From Brachypodius melanocephalos (Eukaryota; Chordata; Aves; Passeriformes; Pycnonotidae): DNA of 64,000 bases. Location: NCBI GenBank assembly GCA_013398615.1, contig VZSR01001479.1:10484564-10548563 (forward strand), in the 5' to 3' direction. The position numbers and the translations under genes were made by a program. Of the stretch, positions 20,904-32,806 are shown piece after piece. Numbering within the stretch: the stretch's first letter is position 1; each line of letters starts with the position of its first letter. The notes beneath the pieces were generated by a model. That model ran no database searches. It was not told the origin of the DNA and saw only the letters and a list, made by a program, of their open reading frames with translations.

Positions 20904-23900
20904 AACTTAGAGAAGACAACAGGCAGTGAAATACCAAGAAAACGATAGTTATATAAAATAAACACTTCTGGCTCCATCACACACCACAGAAACCAAAACC
21001 CGCAGAATTTTTCAACTCGAGTAAAATTACAGATCAAATGACAGTCACACAATTGAACTGCCTGAATTCACATGAATTTCAGAACGAGACATCCGCTACA
21101 AATAAGTCGATGCATAAAAGTTGGGCTGGGTGTGTGCTGTAAAACCAGGGCTGAATGTCAGCCAGAGCCAGTTTCAGAACTGAGTTAATGGAGAGGGATG
21201 ACAAAAGACTGTACAAGAGCAAATGCTGAAGGAAGCAGGCTCACTAAAAGGCTGAAGTTATTACAGCACTAATCTAACCCATCTCAGTAGGCTGCATGGC
21301 TGTGTATCAAAAGGGAATTGGATCCTACAGTTTGTCAAACTTATTTCAAGTTTCTCATCTGTCCCTTTAAGCTAAAAATCTACATGCATTTATAGATTAA
21401 TTACTACCTACCCTGAAAAAAGAAGACAGGATAAGATGGCAAAAAAGCCCACATCCTTCCATGTTCAACCAGCTTTTGCAGGACAGAGTATCTGCAGCTA
21501 GTCACAAGCAACAGCATCAGCTACTCACAAGCAACCATCATTGGCTGGGCACCATCCCTCCTCGTGTCCCTCCCTCCCTCTGGGATGGTAAAACTGTTAA
21601 AGCAAAGTTAACCACCACCCTTAGCAGCCTAAACTGTGTTTTATAACACTTAAGGCCTGCTTAGAAATGTGTCATTGCTGTGTGTTCTCATGTTTTAATC
21701 GTGCATTACCACCTCCCAGTCACACAGGCTGACAGGGCTCTCTTGAGTGACTGTCTTTCTGCCACTGGAATATAAGCTTCACTCTTAACTGCAGGTAATA
21801 TGAAATCCAAAATCAAGTTCTCCCTTTCCTTCTTTCATTTAAATTTTCCCCCTACTTAGCTTCCATAGAAACAAACCAGTGTTTCTCTTATTAATTTTTT
21901 AGCCTTTTTTATGGGAATGTTTTTATTGACCTGTTTTGTTATTCAGAACTGTCAGAACTCCTGCCAAGCTATGCCTAAACCAAGACAGCTATCATTCATG
22001 TCATCTTGCTCTCTAATTTCCTTTAGGATAGACACAGGAATAAGCAGCAGTTCCTTCCCTGACAGCCTCCATTCTGCTCACCCCAGTGCTATCAGCACCC
22101 AGCCACGGGCTGACCATAACCGAACCTTTAAGCTGGCAGACAGGGAGAGTTTTCATCTGGCCACTACACCACTGTGACCCCACCCAGAGGAGCAGCTTGG
22201 AAAAGTAAGGGAGTGCTACCCAAGAACAGACCCACCTGCACTGCACACACACAGCTCTCAGGTGACAATCTGGCACTGTCCCTACATCTTCAGACCAGAG
22301 TAACACTGGAAGGCTGAGAAGCACAGAATTAGGAGAGTAAGAGTGGCATATTTCAGAGACCCTTGTGCTCTTGTGCACTGTTTAGATACCAGGTTTGCCC
22401 TCATAACTTTTCATGCAGCCAGAGTTCAAGCTCCTGCTCCTTTATTTTTTTTTTCTTGGCAAAGAATATAAGCCTGTGAAAAAATCAACACAGTACTCAA
22501 AGGGAATGAATAATTTCCAATGCCAGGCAAGGTGGTTGGGTAAGCCAGCAGAGAGAAAAAGGGACAGAGAGGTGAGAAGGATAACTCAAAGACCTACTTT
22601 AAAAAAAAAAAATCTATAGAAATAATGAAGACATCTGATATAGCAATAAAGAGAGGCAGAGACTGAAAATAAGTGTCAGAACATATCAGACTCATGGCTG
22701 TTTTGGTTAGAATAAACACTGAAGTAGCAATATGGATTTCAAGGACCAAAAATTTCCTACAGCTACCTCAAGGACAAATGCTTTTAGGGATGAAAACCTT
22801 TTCATCCCAATCCTGGATACAATTGCTCCTATGGTTTCTGCTGCACTTCAGTTTTGGCTGGTTTTGAATGGCAGAGATCTCAAACCCACACCCATATCTG
22901 CATTCAAACCCAGAGGTTGACGTTTTTAGGCAAAACCAACAACAAAAAACCCACTTCAGTATATGAGAAAGTATGCAAATAGAGGAATTACAAAAGGAAG
23001 GAGGATTGAAAGGAAGAAAAATATTTAGTAGACTGATTTTTATAGCAAGCATAGTAAGAACGCTATATACTCTTAAAATGGAAAAGGAAAAACAGATTAT
23101 AGCTGCTTTTTATTAATATTAATGCTGGTAGTTCTTCAACAGTTGCACAAATCCTTCAAAAATTATCATTCCCTTTGCAGCTAAGCTTCTGCAGTGCAGT
23201 TGGAAAGGCTGCTGAGTCTCATCTGGCTGCTCATTTAAGCTGTTCCCATTTCCACTCTTAAGAGAGACTAGAATGTCCTAATTCAGTTTAATAAAAAACA
23301 CATTGGACTTGGGGGAGGGGAGAACAACGATGGCACTGGAAGAGGAACTGAGCAATTTCTCTACTTCAATGAAGTTTAAAAAAAGGCAGCCAAAAAAACC
23401 CTCTCAAACAAAAAAAACAAAAACAAAAAACCAAACACCAAATCCATCAAACTCAACAGGAAAAACAACAGTTGATCATCTCTGGGAAAAGGGGAGAAGA
23501 AAGGAGGAAGGCAAACAATCAGAAACATCTTCCTCTTGTTTTGATCTATGTAAAAAAGTGCATTCTGAGGCACTGATTATTTAATGGATATGTTTTTTTC
23601 CCCAAACTAGCAGAATTCTGGTTATTTAAGAAGAGGAGGCTGATTTCTAAATAAAGCCATTAACTGAATTCATTTTAAGGAAGATACAATTTCATGAGTC
23701 CCAAAGAAACAAAGAAGATTGCTTCAACAGATCTGATTATCTTTGCTGTGGGTGAATTGGTGTTACTGTTTCAAGGTACTCTGAAGGGTTCAGAGAGCTT
23801 AAACAGAAGCAGGTATCACAAAACTTCATTAAAATGGCACACATAAAATGATGTGATCTCCTCACAATACCGATTAGAAATAAAAATAAAATATAAACCT

Positions 23901-25944
23901 TGACTTAAGACCAGAAGGGTACTTGAATTGCATATTCCATGACTAAGCGACTGAAAAGCATACCTTTTTAGAAGACAGCACTAACTAAAAGGGCTGATCA
24001 CCTGTGATAAACACAGTGGTTTTATCTTTTCAATATTTGCTGATACTTTACTGCATATTAGATCAAGTGAAACTTGATTTGAAATCCCTTCAGCTAACCT
24101 GGGTTTACTGACTTCTTAGCTGAGACAAATTGTCATCCCTTCTGCCGAGTTCTACATCAAGGGCAATACTTTCAAACGCTTCCTGGAAAATAAACACATC
24201 CTATCCAAATTTTCTTCAGCTTCATATTTTAGTTTACTTCTATTACTGAACTGAGCCATTTGCTATTCCCCAGCAAGATCCTGGTTCTGCAAACATGGAA
24301 AGAACTTAGGACAGAGAGGTCAGACCTCATTCAGTTACTGTACATGGCTACATTACAACCTCTGGTCACTGCTGTTGATTTGGGGGAGAGGGGGAAATCT
24401 TCAAACATTAATCCATCAGCTATTGCTGTGACCACAGCCATGATGAGCCTCCAAGTTTAGTTTAAGGTGAGCACCCTTGTAAAGCACTTAAGCTGTTTCT
24501 TCCTGGCCTCTGTGGTGTTTACACTCTGCAGAGTGCGATGCAAATGCCTTTTTCTGTAACTGGAAATGCTTTGAAACAGTCAAAGAACATATGCTAGGAT
24601 TTGCAAAAACAGGCAAGGAGGAAACATCCTGAGACAGATAAACAATCAAAAAAACCAAGCACAAGTAGTAGTATGTGGAAAATAGCATACGGCTAAGCTT
24701 TCAGTGGGGAGGGAATAGCTATTTTGAGCCTGGTGTCTCCCCCAAAGGAGAGAGTTTTGAGAAATGCAGCTGCAGGACCATGTAAAAAGTCCATGCCTGT
24801 AAAATACACCATGTTAGTGCATAGCAATGGAGCCAAGTCAAATCCAATGGCTGAAAAAATGTGACCACCATGGTTACTGCTGCTTCTTCTTTTTTAAGTT
24901 ATTATACTTTTGCTTCTATGAGACAACACAACCAAAGTAGTCCTTTAAGATATGAATGTGTGTATATTTTCTGTGTCATACATATTGTGGAACACAAAAT
25001 AATATTTTACTAGATACACAGCCAACACACAACTAAGCAGATTTGAGAAGTCCATCAATAAACTCAGAGGGACTCAGAAGCCCAATTTTTGAAAAACAGT
25101 CAAAAAGCACTGAACCTTATTAAACAAGAGAGCCTTCAGAAAACTGGACATATGATGCACTGACATTACCTGATTTTTGAGGATTTGTTAGATTCTTGTA
25201 TCTTCTTGTGCTGTCTTTGCATTTCATGCTGCTTTCATTCTGTGATCTCAAAGTGACATATCTAAACAAAGCAGAAGAATGGAAATTAGATTTTCCCCAT
25301 GTGACTATCTCCCAGCACCAGCTTGCCCCAAAGCATGAGCAGATTTGTGACAATGAGCTTCCTAGTGCAACACAACAAAAAACTAACTTCCATTCAATAC
25401 AGAATCTCCAGGTTACTCTATCTTTTAAGTCACTATGGCAAAGGGCAACTATCAGCACTCCAACTCCTTTAAAGAACAACCAAGAATCCCTTTCCCTTAT
25501 TGATTGTGAGAGACTGCTTCGTTGTCAAATCTCTGGGATTGATACATCCACAGACCTTCAAATTACAGAGTGAAAAAGAAGTAAGTGAATCTTTTCTTCT
25601 TACTCAGCTTGGCGCCTACTGCAAAATGAGGAATGGCTTATGCTGATGCAATAAATAAAACAACATCTTGCCTCTGTTGCAGAGACCATAAAGATTTCAC
25701 AGAACCTCATGCTGCTTTGACAGAACCCAGAGGCAGGGTGAATGCTCTCCCTGAGAGGAGATTTGCTGGCCCAGAGCCTGCAACCTACATGAGAAGTATT
25801 ACACAAACAAGTGCAGGTACAGCAACCAGGAAGGGAGGGATTAATGAAAGTCAAAGATGTGGGAGATACAATCAGGCTGTCACCCAGTGCAGAAGAGGTA
25901 TCTAAACAAGGCATCTTAAATCACCTAAATGAAAACAACACATT
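20904..25944. other. Non-coding interval (5' intron or flank)
   Basis: AT-rich sequence. An A/C-rich low-complexity stretch lies at 23385-23445 (AAAAACAAAAACC type). Open frames at 22013-22378, 25120-25479 and 25196-25573 (opposite strands) have no family signature. The stretch 25660-25944 directly before the next CR1 is not confidently assigned. Confidence 0.5.
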
Positions 25945-26545
25945 TGTTTTTGTCAATGCTGCTGCCTGGATGGCTTTGAGGGAAGGCCCTCAGCACCTGA
26001 GGGTGTTAAGGAGGGCTGAAATCACTGCGAGGCCACTCTGTGTGATCTTTGAGAAGTCAAGGGGATTTGGGCTCATCCCAAAAGGTGGCTAATGCCACCT
26101 CATCCACAAGAAGAGCTTAAAGAGGGACCCGAGAAGTTATAGGCCTGTCAGCCATACTTCAGTCCCTGGGGAAAGTTACAGAACAAATCCTACAGCGCGT
26201 TATCACCAATCAGATGAAGCATGTGACTGGGAAAAGCCAGCATGGATTCACCACGGGCAAAGTGACACAAGTGCAGTCCCCCAGCTCTGAGCCCACTGCT
26301 GTTCAATACGTTCATGAGTGGTCTGGAAGACAGAGTCAAATGCACCCTGATAAAGTCTGCCAATGACACCAAACTAAACAGGGCAGCAGACACTTCAGAA
26401 GGAAGAGCCACCCTGGGCAGGAAGAGTGGAAGAGTGGGCTAACAAGAACCTTATGGAGCAAAACATAAACATGCAAGGTGGTCTTCCAGACTGGACCAGA
26501 TGGTCCTTGAGGTGCCTTTCAACCTGGTATTCTATGATTCTGTGA
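25945..26545 (+). mobile_element. CR1 LINE fragment with internal deletions, plus strand
   Basis: Reverse-transcriptase-region landmarks are present: GCACCTGAGGGTGTTAAGGA, GTTATAGGCCTGTCAGCC, CCAGCATGGATTCACC and GTGCAGTCCCCCAGCTCTGA. The sequence then jumps to CTTTCAACCTGGTATTCTAT and the GATTCTGTGA end. Compared with full CR1, a segment is missing near 26266 and most of the 3' ORF is missing near 26480. The catalytic Ala-Asp-Asp box reads Ala-Asn-Asp here, so it could not be active even without the deletions. Confidence 0.85.
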
Positions 26546-28679
26546 AACAGGCCTGGAAACTTGGGGTACAATTTACAGCTCACTGATACCAGTGGAAAAT
26601 GCATCATCCGCACTGAGCCTTGCTGGGTTTTGGAAAGTCATTCCAGACTTAAGAAGAACATGTAGAAATGATCACACATAACCTCAGTGACAGCAACCAA
26701 CATTTACATCCTCTCACTGTCATGCTATATTCACTTGTTAAAATTATTCTTTTAAAATCTGTGATAATGGGTCCCAAGCACTGTGATGCTGCCACATACA
26801 GCAAGAAGCCACCCCCCAAGTCCAGCAGATCCTTGCACAGAGTAAGTGCCCTCCCTTAGCTATCCGGCAAGGTGGGGGAGAAGAACCCAAGCAACTCCCT
26901 TGTCCTGTCCAGTGCCAGTCTCTGCTCCCCCTTTCATCTTCCCCCCAAGCCCACAGCAAACAGCAGAGCACAATCCAGACATCAACCTACCAAAGCATGC
27001 ACCACAAGAGACAGCAGAGCTCCTTACAAAGCCTGACCTGCCTAAAACATCTTTCTTTAACAGAACACCTTGGCTGATGGTAAACGCTGGTAGAATCACA
27101 TGGATTTTCTTGGATCTAAGTGAGTTTTTGATGACAACATTACCCTGTTGAGCCCCAGTAACTAAAACCTGTGTGCACCCATGTCTTGCAACAAACATGA
27201 GCCTAAATGCTACATGCTCTCAAACACAAATCGTTCATCATCCGCTTGCACCCTGTCTGCTCACAACTTTTCTAAGCAAATCCACGAATCTTTGTTGAAA
27301 AAAGGCTTTAATAAACTCACATCCACTTAACACTTTATCTGATTTGGTTTTCACACTGCTATTTAAACACCTCTAGGTTTGTAAGAGGCATATGGAATCT
27401 TAGAGTTGACTAAAAATTAAGTACCGTTTGTTTGTAAAAAAAAAAACAAAACTCAGACACACAGAGAAAACCTGAGATTAACAGTGGAGTCAAGAGAAAA
27501 TGTTGAGGTTTTTTGCCTCAGTTTAACACAGCTGTTTAGAACCTGCCAATATGTTTAAATTTAATTTAAAAATAACTGCTATATCATGAGCCATGACCAA
27601 AGTCACAATATATAGTTTTGCTTTCTTTGTCATATATCCATCTGCTCTGAACAAATGATTAAGCCTAAAAATGCCAAAATGTTGTGAAGACAAACCATTC
27701 CTGGTAGCTTCCTACAGAGGCCAGGCCAATGGACACTAGGAAAAACAACAACTGAAATACCCAGGAAAGCCCTTTCCTGTTTTTCATATTTGCTCTGGCT
27801 GCTTTTCCCACTACATCACTTTCATCATTAGAGTTACAATACTACCCCCATGCAGGGTTACAGAAATTATCAGACATGTGCAAAGGTCTCATACATAATA
27901 ACACCATTAAAAAGTAAAACTTTGGACATTTTAGAGACAGACATAGAGAACTGATGGCTGATAAATGCTGAAAACAGTCCCAACATAATTAATGCAGGAA
28001 CAAACACTGCAGATGTACATCAAATTTACAAATGAGATTTTAATTCTTTCCATCAAATTTTAATCACCATCTCATTTTTTGAGGTTTAGATTAGAAAGCA
28101 ACCTAATTTTATATTCCTTTCCTATATTCTTCAGTTCTGCTTTCATTCCAGCCCTTAGATTTTGCATACAAACAAATCACAGTAAGGAGAAGCTGAGAAG
28201 TAAAGCCTACAGCAACATTTACAAATTAAGAGCTAAGTCAGAGATCAGCTATCCCATGTACACAATATAAATTTTCAGTCTTCTCTCTTCATTAGGATTG
28301 ATGACGCTGCTGGAAAATGAGGAGCACATAATACCTTTTATGGGAATGTAAAGCACAGATGAATTAGCAGAAGGAGAATGCAGCTGAATCAATTTCTCAT
28401 CTCAAGATTGTAATGGAGGCAATTTCTTGAACTTTACTATGCTTGTAACATATTGATCAGCAAAGCTCCACACTGCAAGTTAAAGCAGGTATTTTCCCAG
28501 GTTGAAATGGAGGATGGCAGTAGAACTCTAGGCATCACATGAAAGAGGGATTTTTTCCAGTCATGTTACACTAAAAAAAAAATCAAAGTTTCTGCGTGCT
28601 TGCATGTTATTGCAACCCGTGAGAGGAAGATTTAGAGATAAAAGCTGAATTAGTCCTGCAGGAGCCTTCACAAAGCAAA
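26546..28679. other. Non-coding interval (5' intron or flank)
   Basis: Ordinary AT-rich sequence with no repeat or exon recognised. The stretch 27560-27680 is rich in TATA/ATATC motifs and looks unique. Confidence 0.5.
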
Positions 28680-29148
28680 TTTAGTGACAGGACACGGGGA
28701 ATGGTTTCTAACTGAAAGCAAGTAGATTTAGATTAGCTATTGGGAAGAAATCCTTTTCTGTGAGGGTGGTGAGGCACAGGAACAGGTTGCCCAGATAATT
28801 TGTGGCTTCCCCACCCCTAGAAGTGATCAAGGCAAGGCTGGCTGGAGCTCTGAGCACCCTGGTTTAGTGAGAGGTGTCCTGCTGAAAAGCAAAGATGGAC
28901 TCTCTCTATCCATACCAGACAGTGCAGTGAGCCTGGGGCAGTCTGTGAGCGCTGCACACAAACTGCCCCAGCTCCCCCCTCTTTGAGCTTAAAGGTACAG
29001 GACTCATGTCTGGGCATAGAGCAGACAATGGGGGATGCAGCATCATAAAGTCACCCCAAGACACCATGGCAGGTGGGTTGGAACTGGATGATCTTCAAGG
29101 TCCCTTCCAACCCAAACCATTCTAGGATTCTGTGATTGTATGATTTAC
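28680..29148 (+). mobile_element. CR1 LINE 3' end, split by a ~190-bp insertion
   Basis: The left part (GTGACAGGACACGGGGAATG ... GTGAGGGTGGTGAGGCACAG ... TTTAGTGAGAGGTGTCCTGC) and the right part (CATGGCAGGTGGGTTGGAAC ... TCAAGGTCCCTTCCAACCC ... GATTCTGTGATTGTATGA) are contiguous in normal CR1. Here they are separated by about 28879-29066 of unrelated sequence. The element is on the plus strand, antisense to TRERF1. The CR1 assignment is firm; the insert is unassigned. Confidence 0.88.
28879..29066. repeat. Unassigned ~190-bp insertion inside CR1, with 10-bp inverted repeat
   Basis: Sequence with no CR1 counterpart, inserted between the GGTGTCCTGC and CATGGCAGG landmarks. It holds an inverted repeat, CTGGGGCAGT (28933-28942) and ACTGCCCCAG (28962-28971), with a 19-nt spacer. 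No terminal inverted repeats or A-tail are evident. It could be a small transposon, a local duplication or a replacement event. Confidence 0.6.
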
Positions 29149-30387
29149 TTAAATAGCATTAACTTCTGTATCATTTGACATTAAGAACTTAACCAAGGTG
29201 TTACAACTGGGAACTCAGACTTCCTGCAGATCACCCTGGTACCCAAAACATGATTCTGAGAATATACCAAAGGGGGGGAAAAAAATCAGAGTATTGAAGA
29301 GCATCTTCTTATCTAAATTGCTTGGTTATGATCAAACAGTGTTTAATTAGTTTTGGAGCAGGAAAGGGAAAAGTTAGCCATCTTAAGGTAAAAAACCTAA
29401 GAACAACAACAGAGTATGTGGATTCAACAAACAATACCATCAAAGACTTTAATATCAACTGGCTAAAACAGCAACAAAATAGTTACTAGTACCAGAATTA
29501 TCATCATCAATCATATACCATTACTTCAGTTAACACAACTATGAGTAGAGTCTCTCCTCCCATACTGGAAGTCCTTTCTCAATCATCTCAATCTCATGAA
29601 TTTGTTCCCTTTCCCTGGTCCATGTTCAGCTTCTTGCTTGCACCTTCCTAGAAAAACTCTATGAATTCAAATTCTCTTCTAAGGACAGGATTCTTCATGC
29701 ATGCATAATTATTTTTATGTGCTCACTTCTGCATCTTTGAAATGCTTCAGGAATATTGCATGACATTTACTTCCAGAGAAAATGGCTTAGACAAACAGAG
29801 TATCTTACAGATGAGATGCTACTCCACAGATAGACTACAAATTCCAAAATTTATTAAGTGTAGGATCCAAGGCTTCAGGTAACACATACAGTGAGATCAT
29901 GTTTATAGTATCTTTGACTTGAGCTACTGGACAGCTTCATCCCTGTCACACAAAGCAAATGGGTGCTCACATGAGAGGGGACCACCAGTTACACCACAGG
30001 TATAACCCAGGAGGTGCCTGCCTTGGCAGCTGCACCAAGCCACAGCTCTCTGGCACTGACCAGAACACAACCCAGCTCCCTCGAGCAGGGCTCAGCTTGG
30101 CCCATCCAGAAGAAAACTCCCCTATACCTCCTACACATAACCACCTCTTGTCCTCTCCTTATTGAATCTGGAGAGCAACCCAGCTGACAGTACAAGAGCC
30201 CCAAAGCTGCGGCAAAATCCATCATCTTCCTCTCCACAGCTGTCCTATGTTCGTCTCCTGCTCACCTCCTTGGAAGGACAGCAGATGCTCACTCTCCAGC
30301 TCTTTGTCAAATTCATCATTTTTGCAGGTCTCCTTCCAGACCAAGGACTTCTGGTGGCTTTTTGTTACCCCATACTTTGCATTTTTC

Positions 30388-30408
30388 TTTTTTTTTTTTT
30401 TTTTTTTT
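30388..30408 (+). repeat. T21 homopolymer
   Basis: A run of 21 T, preceded by ATTTTTC. Low complexity; it accounts for the poly-Phe and poly-Lys open frames across it. Confidence 0.88.
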
Positions 30409-32779
30409 ACAACACTATGTGGATTGGGGGAGGTGAAATGGGAGACAGGGAGGACCAGAGCCACATAAGGTATTGAAGACAGGGGAGCACCACACATTTA
30501 CACAGCAGCACTTTCATGCTCTCCGTTTTCTGTTCCTTCACTAACAAGTAGTGACACCTGTTTCGTCTGTCATTTCACTGCCATTTTTACAGGACAACCA
30601 CTAAGTCTCTTCCAGAGCAGGTAACACCTGGTGAAGCATTCATCAGGCATGAACCGTAATGTGACTGCCCTCCTCTTCCTCCATGCACTGCTTTCATTTA
30701 CCTACAAGCAATTTCCTCCAGCATTTTATCATCCAATCATTCAGTACAAGGAGTTCTGCAACACATTTCAGCCAGCCCTTCTTTTCGTTATTCTTAATAG
30801 CTCAAGCCCACAGTCTTGCAAAATTTCAGTTTCTTACTTAAACTATGAGGTGACTAAAACTGTTCAAACAAAATCATTGCCAAAAATGACATCAATAAAC
30901 AACTCTGTTTCCTTCAACAAACCTCAAATTATTTTTCCCTTTGCAAAATTACTGCAAACCAGCCACTCTCCTAAAAGAAATTCCCCAATCACTCAAAAAA
31001 AAAAATTCTAAGTGGGCACTCCCCATAATAAGCTTTAGCCCTAATTGTTCCAATTTGGCAGAGCTGGGAACACATTACAGCAAGATCTTGCCAACAGCCT
31101 GATAACCTGATGTTTGGACCTTTCATGCCACACTAACATGCTAACCCTGCCCTAAGAAGATGGAGCAGGAGCTCCACAGCTCAGGAAACAGAACTATTAG
31201 ACCAAAAAAATCCCCCCAACCTCAAACAAATAAGCAGACAAACCTAAAAGTCTAACAGCTACTTCTTGGCTTCAGATCTTCCCTGCAGAAGGTAGGTGGG
31301 GGAAAAAAAACCCAACCCATCCCACCCCTCTGCAGACTGACTCCTATGCACTGCCAAGAATATTTTGAAAGACACAAAATGTATAATAACTTTTCAACTG
31401 AATATTAATTTCTGAATTGAAGGGAAACATCTTAAGGGCGAGTGGGTGTAAGGAATGATTCCTCCTCGGCACTGCCGTGCTATTTATTAAAGGCTGCAAA
31501 TACCCACAAGAATTCAGCTTTGGTCTTTGCACTGTACACTAACAAGCTTAGTTTACTGACATTCACAAAGCATATGAAGTTCTGCTTCAAATGATCCCTT
31601 CGAAAGAGACAATTACCAGACAACTGGAGATTGGATGACCATCAGAGCTAATTAAATTCTTAAATCCTGTTTGTATTTTTATCCATATCTTTCTCACCAT
31701 TGTTGCTGAGCAGGGGAATGGGTTGGCTTATGAGGCCAAGGGAACAAAAATATGCCTTTCCCACACCCCCATTCCCCTCCAGTTACAGATCTGTTTGGAA
31801 CAAAACTTGAGACACGAAATCAATGCAGCCAGTGGTGGAATTCATCTTATTGTGACAGAAATATTCAATTTTCCCTAGCTTATATTTTAAATTGCTTTCT
31901 GATATACCAGGTTATTATTTTTTTTTAGCCTCCTTTGTTCCTTACATAATTAAATGCCACGCCATTCAGCTTTTACAATTACTTTTACCATTTTCAGAAG
32001 AACATTTCTCAACTCTCTATGAAGAATTTATTCCCCACAAGTATTAGCTCTACTGACAATTTTCTTCTTCATCACATTAAAAACTCTTAGCCATCCCTGT
32101 AGTAATCTTCCCCTTAACACAGACTTTCCTGTAGGGTGGGTATTTTTTGCCAATCCTCAGTTTCCTTTCCAAGTATTCCACATAACCAGCAGTAACACGG
32201 AAGAGGGGAAAGGGCAGTGCTTTTTAATACCTCAGTGCCTTCAGCTTGCAAGCAAGGAAGAAGGGCTAGGCACAATTTATGGATATTTTCTTGTAACAAA
32301 TTCAGATTTTGAGTTTAATATTTGCAAAAGCAACAACGATGCTTCGAAAAAGGTCTCCTAGATAAGCTATGACCGTTTCACCCATTTACCCTCCAGGTAC
32401 AGACACACAGCCTCTGCAGCTTTGAGTACTGGCTTTTACAATTCCTCTTCAAAGACGACCTCAGTTTTGGAGCAGGCAGCTTCCAGCCCCGTCACTTCAT
32501 GTTCAAGGTACTGCCCACGCTAAATGGAGGTCCTGCTGCACTCTCCAGTTTGCTAACTTGTAAAAAAGAACACCAAAAACCTTAAAGAGGTGCTTTATTG
32601 ATACACAACTGACAAACTAAAACACATATAATTCTGCAAGAAGCAAGTTCATCCTGCTTAATGCTTATGAGAGAAATATAAACAAACCCCCACAGATTAG
32701 AGTAATGTCTCCCTTCCTGGGAAGGCTAAAGATAATTATTTGGTGATAAGGGGGTGGGTTTGTTTTGCTTGGTTTGAAG

Positions 32780-32806
32780 GGTTTGTTTGTTTGTTTGTTT
32801 TTTTAT
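32780..32806 (+). repeat. (GTTT)n short tandem repeat
   Basis: Four to five GTTT units followed by a T run. Low complexity, no coding role. Confidence 0.85.

Noticed and set aside
25633..25914. Overlapping open frames on both strands before the CR1 copy
   Set aside because: No homology recognised; about 90-100 codons is within chance expectation for a slightly GC-richer stretch.
30222..30497. Poly-Lys/poly-Phe open frames
   Set aside because: They are produced by the T21 homopolymer.
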